Below, piece after piece: positions 31,751 through 39,746 of a DNA stretch of 50,778 bases (position 1 is the first letter of the stretch; every line of letters starts with the position of its first letter). Origin of the DNA: Candidatus Sulfopaludibacter sp. SbA3 (lineage in GTDB: Bacteria; Pseudomonadota; Alphaproteobacteria; Caulobacterales; Hyphomonadaceae); NCBI GenBank assembly GCA_945888325.1, contig CAMDAC010000022.1, positions 1-50,778 of the forward strand, in the 5' to 3' direction. The notes beneath the pieces are model-generated. The model ran no database searches and had not been told where the DNA came from. It was given only the letters and a program-made list of their open reading frames with translations. The translations under genes and the position numbers were made by a program.

Positions 31751-33205
31751 ATGAGCGGCGACATCGACAAGATTGTCGACGACATGGCCGAACAGGCCTC
31801 CGAAAGCGTGACGTCGCCCGTCAGCGGCCTCAGCGAAGCGCTGGGCGCCGGCGCCAGCTTTATCGTGAGCGCCAACCACCTGCGCGCCAAACGGCTGCGC
31901 CGCGGCGTCAAGATCGAACTGCCGGCCTATCTGGCCGTCCAGTGCAGCTGGTTCATGGCCTTTGGCCTGCAGCTGGTGCTGTTTCCCTACCTTATCACCG
32001 GACGCGACCACCTCCACCTCGACGGCCTGGCCCTCGGCCTCGCCAACATGGCGCTGTCCCTGCCCTCGGTGATCTTCCTGCTGATCGGCGGCGTCGTGGC
32101 CGAGCGCGCCGACGGACGCCGCCTCCTGATCCTCCTGCATCTTCTGGCGGCGGTGCCCGCCATGTTCCTCGCCTTCGCGATCGCCCGCGGCCAGCTCACC
32201 TATCCGGCGATGATCGTCTACGCCCTCGCCATCGGCACCATCGGCGCCTTCATGATGCCAGCGCGCGATTCCATCGTGAACGAAGTTGTCTCGCGTCGCA
32301 GCCGGGTGGGCTCGGGCGTGACCCTTCAGCTCGGCGTGACGCTGGCCACGATGGCGCAGTTCCTCGCGCAGATCGCCGGCCTCATCCTGGCGGGCTATGC
32401 CGACAAGGCGACCCGGATGCCCGCCTGGCTGGGCGGGTTCAGCATCGGCCCGATTTCCGCCGAAGCGCTGCTGATCGCGCAAGGCGTAGCCCTTGCGAGC
32501 GGCGCGGGCTTTGCCCTGATGCTGGCGCGCGGCCGCCCGATCAAGTCCAGCGGCAAGGGCGCGGGCTCAACCCTGAGCGCCATTCTGGACGGACTGCGCG
32601 CCGTTCGCGCCGACCCCAAGCTCTGGGCGATGACAACGCTGATGTTCGGCGTGGGCGTGTTCGTCATCGGCTCCTTCCTCGTGGTGCTGCCGATCATCAA
32701 CCGCGACGTCTACCATTTCGGCTCGTCCGGCATCCGGGACATGTTCGTGACCTTTTGGATGGGCGCTTTCGTCTCCTCCGCCGTGCTGGCCGTGTTCAAG
32801 CGCATCAAGCGGCAGGGCCGCCTGCTGCTGATCGCCCAGTTCGTCGCCTCGGCCAGCATCCTGATGATGATGGGCACCGTGCCGCACTGGATGTTCCTCG
32901 GCATCGTGTTCGTCTGGGGCCTCGCCGCCGGCATCTCGATCGCGATGAGCCGCTCCATCGTGCAGGACTCGGCGCCGAAGGAAAAACTGGCCCGCGTCCT
33001 GTCGATCTACCAGCTCGGCTTCATGGCCGGCGCGCCGTTCGGCGCCGCCCTGATGGGCGCGCTGGTCGACTGGTTCGGCCCGCAGAAGATCGCCGTCGTG
33101 CCGGCCGGCGGGATGATCCTGCTGATCGTCTGGATGGTGTTCTTCACGCCGGTCTGGAGAATGAAAGGCGCAGCCTGGCTGGCCCATAACGAGGGCAGGA
33201 AATAG
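31751..33205 (+). CDS. MFS transporter
   Basis: This 484-residue secondary transporter has 12 predicted helices after an unusual N-terminal cytoplasmic extension of about 60 residues (MSGDIDKIVDDMAEQASESV). The conserved cytoplasmic loop between helices 2 and 3 is GGVVAERADGRRLL, the major facilitator loop motif. The domain reads like enterobactin exporter or macrolide-efflux type members, so export is more likely than uptake. The ATG at 31751 is preferred over a TTG one codon upstream. Substrate unknown. The racemase gene follows after 42 bases. Confidence 0.85.
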   Translation: MSGDIDKIVDDMAEQASESVTSPVSGLSEALGAGASFIVSANHLRAKRLRRGVKIELPAYLAVQCSWFMAFGLQLVLFPYLITGRDHLHLDGLALGLANMALSLPSVIFLLIGGVVAERADGRRLLILLHLLAAVPAMFLAFAIARGQLTYPAMIVYALAIGTIGAFMMPARDSIVNEVVSRRSRVGSGVTLQLGVTLATMAQFLAQIAGLILAGYADKATRMPAWLGGFSIGPISAEALLIAQGVALASGAGFALMLARGRPIKSSGKGAGSTLSAILDGLRAVRADPKLWAMTTLMFGVGVFVIGSFLVVLPIINRDVYHFGSSGIRDMFVTFWMGAFVSSAVLAVFKRIKRQGRLLLIAQFVASASILMMMGTVPHWMFLGIVFVWGLAAGISIAMSRSIVQDSAPKEKLARVLSIYQLGFMAGAPFGAALMGALVDWFGPQKIAVVPAGGMILLIVWMVFFTPVWRMKGAAWLAHNEGRK

Positions 33206-33247
33206 CCGGGATGACATTGCCCGCAATCTCGCCTAGCCCTTGATCCC

Positions 33248-34303
33248 ATGAGCTTCCTCCCCCGCGCAACCGTGCTGACGTCCAACATCGTGGACAACTG
33301 GCGCACCCTTGATGCCCTGCATCCGGGGGCGACGACGGCGGCCGTCGTGAAGGCCGATGCCTACGGTCTCGGCGCCGCAAAGATTGCCAAGGCGCTGAAG
33401 ACCGCCGGGTGCCAGACCTTCTTCGTCGCCTACCTCGATGAGGGCGTCGCGCTGCGCAAGGTGGTCGGCAAAGGCTCCCGCATCTTCGTGCTGAACGGCC
33501 CGATGCGCGGCGAACTGGCGGCCTACCGGGACGCTGAACTCACGGCCGTCCTCTCCAGCGAGCTGCACCTGAAGCTCTGGTCGACCGCGCCGCGCGGCAC
33601 CTGCGCCATCCATGTCGACACCGGCATGAACCGTCTGGGCATGAGCCCCGCGCTGATCGACACCGAGGCGACCGCCATCCGCCGCCTCGCCCCCGTTCTG
33701 GTGATGAGCCACCTCGCCTGCGCGGACGAGCCGCAAAACCCGATGAACCTGCAGCAGCGCCGGGCCTTCGAGGATATCGCCGATGCTTTCCCGGACACGC
33801 CCGCCAGCCTCGCCAACTCGTCCGGCTGCTTCCTCGGCAAGAATTACGGCTTCGACCTGACCCGGCCGGGCCTCGCCCTCTACGGCGGCACGACCCCGCC
33901 CGCCAATGTGCAGCTGAAGACCGGCGTCATCCTGGAAGCCACGATCATCAATGTTTTCAAGGGCGCCAAGGATACTACCGTCGGCTATGGCGCGACCCAT
34001 GCGCTGACCGAGGACCGCCTGCTGGCCACCTGCGCCATCGGCTATGCCGACGGCCTGATGCGCAGCGGCTCCGGCAAGCTGAAAGGCTGGGTCGACGGCG
34101 TCGCCTGCCCGGTTGCCGGGCGGATCTCCATGGATCTGGTGACCCTGGACATCACCGACGGCCCGAAAGCGATAAAGCCCGGCGCACGTGTTGAATTCCT
34201 CGGCGAGCACGCCAAACTTGAAGCGCAGGCAGCCGCCTGCGGCACCCTCGGCTATGAGCTGCTGACAGGGCTTGGCCCCCGCGTGCAACGCAACTATCGC
34301 TGA
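33248..34303 (+). CDS. alr: Alanine racemase
   Basis: This 351-residue PLP enzyme interconverts L- and D-alanine for peptidoglycan. The PLP lysine is Lys35 in VVKADAYGLG, the opposing catalytic Tyr is Tyr247 in VGYGATHAL, and GMNRLGMS and RPGLALYGG are further family motifs. It is at the short end for the family but appears complete. It sits immediately upstream of the MlaE and MlaF genes (8-base gap), so these envelope functions are likely co-transcribed. Confidence 0.95.
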   Translation: MSFLPRATVLTSNIVDNWRTLDALHPGATTAAVVKADAYGLGAAKIAKALKTAGCQTFFVAYLDEGVALRKVVGKGSRIFVLNGPMRGELAAYRDAELTAVLSSELHLKLWSTAPRGTCAIHVDTGMNRLGMSPALIDTEATAIRRLAPVLVMSHLACADEPQNPMNLQQRRAFEDIADAFPDTPASLANSSGCFLGKNYGFDLTRPGLALYGGTTPPANVQLKTGVILEATIINVFKGAKDTTVGYGATHALTEDRLLATCAIGYADGLMRSGSGKLKGWVDGVACPVAGRISMDLVTLDITDGPKAIKPGARVEFLGEHAKLEAQAAACGTLGYELLTGLGPRVQRNYR

Positions 34304-34311
34304 GGCCGATC

Positions 34312-35094
34312 ATGGCGAACCCTTTGCAACTTGTCGGCCGCGTCACGCTGGGTCTGTTCGCCGAGATCGGCCGCTTGGCCGTGTTCGCCGGCCGTGTGAA
34401 GATCGCAGCGGTCACCCCGCGCTGGTATGGCGGCGAAATCCTGCGCCAGATGGTGCGGATCGGGTTCTATTCCCTGCCCGTCGTCGGCCTCGCCGCCGTA
34501 TTCATTGGCGCCGCGCTGGCCCTCAACATCTACGAAGGCGGCAGCCGCTACGGCGCCGAGCAGTTCGTGCCGAACATCGTGGTGCTCGGCATCTCGCGCG
34601 AGCTGGGGGCGACGATCACCGGGCTGATGCTGGCGGGCCGGGTCTCCGCCGGCATCGCCGCCGAGATCGGCGCGATGCGCGTCACCGAACAGATCGACGC
34701 GCTCGAGACCCTGTCGGCCTCGCGCTACCGTTATCTCTATGCCCCGCGCTTCATCGCAGCCCTCGCCACCCTGCCGCTGCTGGTGATGGCGGCAAACATC
34801 ATCGGCGTGATGGGCGGCTGGCTGGTCAGCGTCTACGGCCTTGGCTTCGACTCCACCGTCTACCTGCGCAACACGGTCGATTTCGTCACCCGCGACGACA
34901 TCCTCGTCGGCCTGATCAAGGCCGTCCTGTTCGGCGGCATCATCGCCATCATGGGCTGCTACCAGGGCGACCGCAGCCAGGCGGGCGCCACCGGCGTCGG
35001 CCGCGCGGCAACCCTCTCGATGGTCGGCGCGGCGGTGCTGGTGCTGGCCTTCAACTACGTCCTGTCCACCCTCTTCGTGGAGATCGGGCTATGA
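34312..35094 (+). CDS. mlaE: MlaE-family ABC transporter permease
   Basis: This 260-residue inner-membrane permease has the MlaE signature LPVVGLAAVFIGAALALNIYEGG, ISRELGATITGLMLAGRVSAGIAAEIGAMRVTEQIDAL and VLFGGIIAIMGCYQG. It belongs to the MCE-type phospholipid transport system that maintains outer-membrane asymmetry. Its stop overlaps the MlaF start by 4 bases. The MCE-domain partner (mlaD), mlaC and mlaB do not follow, so the rest of the system must be encoded elsewhere. Confidence 0.93.
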   Translation: MANPLQLVGRVTLGLFAEIGRLAVFAGRVKIAAVTPRWYGGEILRQMVRIGFYSLPVVGLAAVFIGAALALNIYEGGSRYGAEQFVPNIVVLGISRELGATITGLMLAGRVSAGIAAEIGAMRVTEQIDALETLSASRYRYLYAPRFIAALATLPLLVMAANIIGVMGGWLVSVYGLGFDSTVYLRNTVDFVTRDDILVGLIKAVLFGGIIAIMGCYQGDRSQAGATGVGRAATLSMVGAAVLVLAFNYVLSTLFVEIGL

Positions 35095-35855
35095 GCGGGC
35101 CGCTGCTGAAACTGGAAGGCGTCGAGAAATCCTTCGGCACGAAACAGGTGCTGCGCGGCGTCGATCTGGAAGTCGCACGCGGGCAGAGCCTCGTGGTGAT
35201 CGGCGGCTCGGGCTCGGGCAAGTCGGTGATGCTGAAGAACGCGCTCGGACTGATGACGCCCGACAAGGGCAAGATTTTCTTCGACGGCGAAGACGTGACG
35301 AAAGCGACCGGCAAGGCGCGCGAGCAGATGCGCGCGCGCATCGGCATGCTGTTCCAGTCCGGCGCGCTGTTCGATTCGCTGACGGTCTGGGAAAACGTCG
35401 CCTTCCGCCTGATCAACACGCCGGGCGCGAAGCGCAAGGACGCCAAGGAACGCGCCATCGAGACCCTGAAGAAGGTCCGTCTGGGATCGGACGTGGCGGG
35501 CCTTTACCCGGCCGAGATTTCTGGCGGCATGCAGAAGCGTGTCTCCCTCGCCCGCTCGATCATCTCCGAGCCGGACCTGATCTTCTTCGACGAGCCCACC
35601 ACCGGCCTAGACCCGATCACGGCCGACGCCATCAACGACCTGATCGTAGAAATGGTCCGCGGCCTCGGCGCCGCCGCCGTCTCGATCACCCACGACATGG
35701 CCAGCGCCCGCAAGATCTCCGACGAAATCGCCATGCTCTTCGAAGGCAAGATCATCTGGCGTGGGCCTGCGGCCGACGTCATGAACAGCGGCAACCCCTA
35801 CGTAGACCAGTTCGTACACGGACGAGCTGACGGGCCCATCCAGCCGGCGATTTAG
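35091..35855 (+). CDS. mlaF: MlaF-type ABC transporter ATP-binding protein
   Basis: This 254-residue ATPase powers the MlaE permease. The Walker A is GGSGSGKSVML, the signature is ISGGMQKRVSLARSI, the Walker B is LIFFDEPTTGLDP, and SITHDMASARKI supplies the switch His. The GGMQKR form of the signature and QSGALFDSLTVWENV are typical of MlaF. The frame is open far upstream, but the ATG at 35091 in the ATGA overlap is the family start. It is the last gene before a lower-GC accessory segment. Confidence 0.94.
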   Translation: MSGPLLKLEGVEKSFGTKQVLRGVDLEVARGQSLVVIGGSGSGKSVMLKNALGLMTPDKGKIFFDGEDVTKATGKAREQMRARIGMLFQSGALFDSLTVWENVAFRLINTPGAKRKDAKERAIETLKKVRLGSDVAGLYPAEISGGMQKRVSLARSIISEPDLIFFDEPTTGLDPITADAINDLIVEMVRGLGAAAVSITHDMASARKISDEIAMLFEGKIIWRGPAADVMNSGNPYVDQFVHGRADGPIQPAI

Positions 35856-35874
35856 GGGCTATCCCTGCCCGCAC

Positions 35875-35918
35875 TCAATTTACTCATTGAACGCCATCAA
35901 CATATGATGGTAAATTGA
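35875..35918. repeat. Long imperfect palindrome at the edge of the accessory segment
   Basis: TCAATTTA (35875-35882) and CCATCA (35894-35899) on one side pair with TGATGG (35905-35910) and TAAATTGA (35911-35918) on the other, around an ACATA loop, with an 11-base bulge on the left. It lies 20 bases after the mlaF stop, exactly where composition becomes AT-rich. It may be a terminator-like structure, a binding site or an insertion scar. Confidence 0.5.
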
Positions 35919-35951
35919 TTCCACTCTAGATTTGGTTGTGGGCTGGGGCTT

Positions 35952-36602
35952 ATGAAGCACTTTATTGAAGCTGTATTTCTCTCAATCGTTTTCTTAGCGG
36001 CTTGCGGCGGCCCATCCTCCTCAACAGTCGACGATGGTATCGCAACCGAGGAACATTCGGAAAAATTGTGGGTTACAACGGAACGATTGAACCGTCGCAC
36101 TTGTGCATCCGCGACCTGTGGCATTGTAGGACAGCTGTTTTTTCGTGAGGGAGTTACACCTTTCGAAGAGCAGGGCGGATGGGTGCGTATATCTGAGCAA
36201 TACTCTGCCTCATGCGAGGGCGGCATCAGCGAATACGTCGATGAAGGAAACTCCGCCTGTACCGAAGAAAACGGCATAGTGAATGGGAATTTTGCTGAGT
36301 GGGTTGAGAAGTCATACTTGTCTCAGACACGCCCAGCAGACCCTGCAGAAACCGCCGCAGCAAATGAGACTTTAGTCGCTCAATCAGATGATTTTGCCCG
36401 GTACCGAACAGCATTTGTCTCGCTTGCAGCCCAACTTATTTCGGAGGGACGTTGTTCCGAAGCGGACTTTAGAGAGCAAGGCGGTTTCATGAAGTCAGTG
36501 AATGATTACCCCGATCAGCCCGTGTATTTTACCTACTGTGGCGGCATGACCCTCGCCAATAAGGTCTACGTCAACGCAGAAACTGAAACAGTTTTGAACT
36601 AA
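35952..36602 (+). CDS. Lipoprotein with an SH3-like domain, lower GC than neighbours
   Basis: This 216-residue protein has a lipoprotein signal (MKHFIEAVFLSIVFLAAC, lipobox LAAC, Cys18) and a bacterial SH3-like segment at about 40-85 (VTTERLNRRTCASATCGIVG, then GGWVRISEQY). The C-terminal half (about 125-216) is helical with a pair of cysteines and is of unknown type. Codon use is clearly more AT-rich than in mlaF upstream or radA downstream, suggesting transfer. It is followed by a toxin-antitoxin pair. Family role: SH3b domains often bind peptidoglycan; the role here is unknown. Confidence 0.7.
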   Translation: MKHFIEAVFLSIVFLAACGGPSSSTVDDGIATEEHSEKLWVTTERLNRRTCASATCGIVGQLFFREGVTPFEEQGGWVRISEQYSASCEGGISEYVDEGNSACTEENGIVNGNFAEWVEKSYLSQTRPADPAETAAANETLVAQSDDFARYRTAFVSLAAQLISEGRCSEADFREQGGFMKSVNDYPDQPVYFTYCGGMTLANKVYVNAETETVLN

Positions 36603-36614
36603 GATACAGAATAC

Positions 36615-36649
36615 TTGCATTTGTACGCAATTACGTACATATTGCCCGC
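36615..36649 (+). promoter_or_regulatory. yefM-yoeB promoter with overlapping operator
   Basis: TGTACG (36622-36627) and CGTACA (36634-36639) form a perfect inverted repeat around CAATTA. This resembles the TGTACA-centred palindromes bound by YefM-YoeB in enterobacteria. It sits in the spacer between TTGCAT (36615-36620) and CATATT (36638-36643), 17 bases apart, and the yefM ATG starts 7 bases after the second box, so the message may be leaderless. No Shine-Dalgarno is present. Confidence 0.6.
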
Positions 36650-36976
36650 ATGCCCCACATCACCGACGCCATCTCCATCACCGAAGCTCGCGCGAACCTG
36701 AAGCAGGTGATCGACAGCGTGATCGACGATCATGCGCCGATCGCCATCACGCGCCGGGGTGCGGGCGCGGCTGTTGTGATGAGCATGGAAGACTATAACG
36801 GCCTGCTGGAAACTGTGCATTTGCTCTCGAACCCGAAAGGCGCTGCACGCCTGCTGCGGGCGATCAACTCGGACGGCAAAGGCCGGGTCGAGATCGATGG
36901 CGACGCTTTCTCGAAACTGGCGGATGAAGACCCGGACGCCCTGTGGGCGATGATGCGCGATGCGCGTCGCGTTTGA
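36650..36976 (+). CDS. yefM: YefM-type antitoxin (Phd/YefM family)
   Basis: This 108-residue protein has the Phd/YefM fold start (ISITEARANLKQVIDSVIDDH, then PIAITRRGAGAAVVMSMEDYNGLLETVHLL) that dimerises and binds DNA, and an acidic C-terminal part that wraps the toxin. It is slightly longer than E. coli YefM. It should repress its own promoter at the TGTACG/CGTACA repeat just upstream. It overlaps the toxin gene by 17 bases, the usual coupled arrangement. Confidence 0.92.
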   Translation: MPHITDAISITEARANLKQVIDSVIDDHAPIAITRRGAGAAVVMSMEDYNGLLETVHLLSNPKGAARLLRAINSDGKGRVEIDGDAFSKLADEDPDALWAMMRDARRV

Positions 36977-37232
36977 GCCGGAGGCTCTCGAAGACCTCGA
37001 CTGGTGGATGGACAAGGACCGTAAGACCGGTCTGAAGGTCCTGAAACTGATCCGCGAAATCCAACGCGACCCGTTTGAAGGAATCGGCAAGCCTGAACCG
37101 CTGAAGGGCGACCTGTCCGGCTGGTGGTCGCGCCGCATCACGGATGAGCATCGGCTCGTCTACAAAGTCGATGGTTCGGGCAAGGATCAATTGCTGATCG
37201 TTGCGCAGTGCCGCGGCCACTATGACGACTGA
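36960..37232 (+). CDS. yoeB: YoeB-type mRNA interferase toxin (Txe/YoeB family)
   Basis: This 90-residue RelE-fold toxin cleaves mRNA on the ribosome. Residues corresponding to the YoeB active site are present: Glu46 in GKPEPLKG, Arg65 in TDEHRLVYKV, and His87-Tyr88 in CRGHYDD, which ends the protein as in other YoeB toxins. The sequence GWWSRRIT is the family signature. All catalytic positions are intact, so the toxin is probably active and held by YefM. It lies in the lower-GC accessory segment at 35.9-37.8 kb. Confidence 0.93.
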   Translation: MRVAFEPEALEDLDWWMDKDRKTGLKVLKLIREIQRDPFEGIGKPEPLKGDLSGWWSRRITDEHRLVYKVDGSGKDQLLIVAQCRGHYDD

Positions 37233-37787
37233 TTGAGCGCGCCCCTTATCTTCCCCCGCGAAGCGGGTGGAGGTGGGGCAAGGCAAAAGCTCACGTCCGC
37301 CTTGTGCAACAGTATCCGCCCCCTCCCGAAACAAAATCCGCAGACGCATCAAGCGCCTGAATGATTTCTTCGGAAAACTTGCGCCACACCCCTCCTCGCG
37401 GGGTTATACTCGCGCGCGTGCCGTCCCGCCAACGCTGCAATTGCTTGATCAGCAACACAGACCAGAGATCATCCTGAGCGAAGTCGAAGGATGGGCCAAA
37501 CAGAACTGCCGCAAGCCCCGCCTCCTCCTTCAACTACGCTCACGTGATACCAGGCGATAACAGATCGATACGAAGTGATAAAAAATGAGAATCAATGAGA
37601 AAAATTCGACATCGGGAATGCAAGGCCTGCAAAAGGATGAGGCCATCTGGCGACAGAAAGAGAGGACTTGCGCCTACACAAAAACCGGCTTCGTAAAAAT
37701 AAAACCCATCCCCATCAGGCCGTTGTAAAATCCGCCCCCAAACCTTGCGCAACACCTCCGCCTACGGATCTATCGTAAAACAGGAAC
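37233..37787. other. 555-base gap after the toxin-antitoxin pair
   Basis: No convincing gene is seen. The gap contains a CCCGC-GAA-GCGGG hairpin near 37255, a REP-like element at 37470-37493, and an AT-rich tract from about 37560 to 37740. A minus-strand frame at 37540-37755 (71 codons, GTG start, hydrophobic middle) is open but has no recognisable homology and an ill-placed ribosome site. The gap looks like non-coding accessory sequence with dispersed repeats. Confidence 0.5.
37470..37493. repeat. REP-like palindromic repeat, copy 1
   Basis: The unit CATCCTGAGCGAAGTCGAAG followed by GATG has complementary ends (CATCCT/AGGATG). It recurs with one mismatch at 45431-45454. The same type of intergenic sequence is common across proteobacterial genomes. 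Confidence 0.65.
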
Positions 37788-38990
37788 TCAAGACCCTGTT
37801 TTTTGAACCGCCGCTCTGCCCGCCACACGCCCCGTCGCAAGGCACGCCGTCAGCAGATACCCACCCGTGGGCGCGTCCCAGGCGATCATCTCTCCGGCGC
37901 AATACACGCCCGGCAAAGCCTTCAGCATCAGGCCATCGTCCAGCGCCTCCCACGGCACGCCGCCGGCGGTGGAGATGGCGGTGTCCATCGGCGCGGTGCC
38001 GGTGAGCGTCAGCGGCAGCGCCTTGATGAGGCGCGCGAGGGCTTCGGCGTCGCGCGGCGGCGCGCCTTTCGTCACTTCAAACAACAATGCGGCCTTGGCG
38101 CCGTCGATACGGGCGGCCTTGCGCAGGCGGTTGGAGAAGGAGTCCTTCGGATGCTGCGCGGCGAGACGCGCGATAAGGGCGGCTTCGTCCGTCTCCGGAA
38201 GAAGGTCGATGGTCAGGATGGCCCGGCGTTTCTTGGCCAGGTCCCGGCGCAGCGCAGCGGCGAGCGGGTAGACCGCGCCGCTCTCGATGCCGGATTTCGT
38301 GATCACGAAATCGCCTCGCACGCTTTGTCCGTTGACGGATAATGAAACGCCCTTGACCGGCGCGCCTTCATGCGCCGCCATCTTGGCCGACCAGTCCGCA
38401 ACGAACCCGCAATTCGACGGCGCGAAAGCCTCCAGCGCCACGCCCTTTTTGGCGAGGATCTCCGCCCACGCCCCGTCCGAGCCAAGCCGTTTCCAGCTCG
38501 CACCGCCCAACGCGAGCACCACCGCGTCCGCCTTGACGGCCACCCGCCCGGTCATCGTCTCGAACGTGAGCGCGCCGGCCTCATCCCAGCCCGCCCACCG
38601 ATGGCGCGTGTGCAACTTCGCCCCCGCCTCCCCCAGCCGCGCCAGCCAGCGGCGCAGCAGCGGCGAGGCTTTCATCCCGATGGGAAACACACGGCCCGAC
38701 GAGCCGACATGCGCCTCGATACCAAGCCCCGCCATCCACTTGACGATCTCGGACGGCCCGAACGCCTCCACCATCGCGCCGAGCCGCGCATCCGGCGCAT
38801 CATAGCGCTGGCGGAACTGCGCCTCGTCCTCCGAATGCGTGATGTTCAGCCCGCTCTTGCCCGCCATCAGGAACTTTCGCCCCGCACTCGGCATCGCATC
38901 GTAGATGTCCACCCGCGCACCCTTCGCCAGCGCAGCTTCCGCTGCCATGAGACCCGCAGGCCCCGCGCCGATGATCGCGATGTGTTTCAT
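37788..38990 (-). CDS. TIGR03862-family flavoprotein (HI0933-like)
   Basis: This 400-residue FAD-dependent protein has the N-terminal dinucleotide motif IAIIGAGPAGLMAA, the family motif GRKFLMAGKSGLNITH, and the C-terminal FAD motif GVYCAGEMIAWDAPTGGYLL. TIGR03862 proteins are related to the BaiN/HI0933 oxidoreductases; the substrate is unknown. The frame opens eight codons upstream at 39014, but the ATG at 38990 starts at the Rossmann strand and has a CAGGGG ribosome site. It is convergent with the accessory segment to its left. Confidence 0.92.
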   Translation of the reverse strand: MKHIAIIGAGPAGLMAAEAALAKGARVDIYDAMPSAGRKFLMAGKSGLNITHSEDEAQFRQRYDAPDARLGAMVEAFGPSEIVKWMAGLGIEAHVGSSGRVFPIGMKASPLLRRWLARLGEAGAKLHTRHRWAGWDEAGALTFETMTGRVAVKADAVVLALGGASWKRLGSDGAWAEILAKKGVALEAFAPSNCGFVADWSAKMAAHEGAPVKGVSLSVNGQSVRGDFVITKSGIESGAVYPLAAALRRDLAKKRRAILTIDLLPETDEAALIARLAAQHPKDSFSNRLRKAARIDGAKAALLFEVTKGAPPRDAEALARLIKALPLTLTGTAPMDTAISTAGGVPWEALDDGLMLKALPGVYCAGEMIAWDAPTGGYLLTACLATGRVAGRAAVQKTGS

Positions 38991-39096
38991 CGGCCCCCTG
39001 TAGCGGCGTATCACGCGCCCGGCCAGCCAAACGGGACTGCCGCCCGCTTAAGCGTCGATTCAGCTTGTGCGTGCAGGGTTATCGGCAAGAGACGGG

Positions 39097-39693
39097 ATGA
39101 GGCCCATGAACCTGTTCGACCAGCCCTTTGACGTGCGCGACACCGCCCGCGTGGGCAATATTGGTCCGCACCTTTTCCTGGCGGCCTTGATCGCAACGCC
39201 GCTCCTGCTGGCGCTGTACCATCCGCCATTCCAGGCCTTCATCGAAGCCCAGCCGCGCGGCACGCTGCAGGGATTCATCTTCCTGATGGCCACCGTCAAC
39301 GCAGCGATGGCGATCGACCTGATCGGCCTCTTCCTCAACCTGTTTTCGCGCCAACCGGCACTGCGTCTTACCGAACACGGGGTCGAAGGCCTGTATGGCT
39401 GGCTGCGGCGCAAGTACTACTGGGAAGATGTCGAACATGTCGTGGTTGGCCTCAACCACCTCCAGTTCGTGCGGCGCACGGCCAACCCGGTGATCGGTCT
39501 CTTCCAGGGCCTTCGCGGCAAAGGCGACAAGCGGCGGGCCGCTGACCAGATCTACCTGAAACTTTCAACCGCCGACCGGGAGGTGGGCGAAATCCTGTCC
39601 GAAATCGAAAAGCGCTGCCCCGGACTGCCGGTCCTCTCGTCGCCATTCCTGAAGCCTCCGCTCAAAGCGCGCCGCGCCGAAGCGCAGCTTTAG
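39097..39693 (+). CDS. Membrane protein with a PH-like C-terminal domain (hypothetical)
   Basis: This protein of about 198 residues has two hydrophobic helices near the N-terminus (about 21-38 and 56-78) and a soluble C-terminal part in which LRLTEHGVEGLYGWLRRKYYWEDVEHVVVG resembles bacterial PH-type domains. The ATG at 39097 is used; ATG 39106 is equally plausible. It lies 53 bases upstream of radA on the same strand. No function is inferred. Confidence 0.65.
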   Translation: MRPMNLFDQPFDVRDTARVGNIGPHLFLAALIATPLLLALYHPPFQAFIEAQPRGTLQGFIFLMATVNAAMAIDLIGLFLNLFSRQPALRLTEHGVEGLYGWLRRKYYWEDVEHVVVGLNHLQFVRRTANPVIGLFQGLRGKGDKRRAADQIYLKLSTADREVGEILSEIEKRCPGLPVLSSPFLKPPLKARRAEAQL

Positions 39694-39746
39694 TCCTGCG
39701 GCGTACTGCCCTTTTCTTCCGGTCCAAAGCCGCCTAACGCTCCGGC

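Noticed and set aside
34272-35090. Upstream extension of the MlaF frame to 34272
   Set aside because: It overlaps the well-defined mlaE gene in another frame and reads as Arg/Pro-rich shadow.
37540-37755. 71-codon minus-strand open frame with a hydrophobic middle
   Set aside because: GTG start with the ribosome-like purines directly against it, no recognised homology, and in AT-rich non-coding sequence; listed only inside the gap note.
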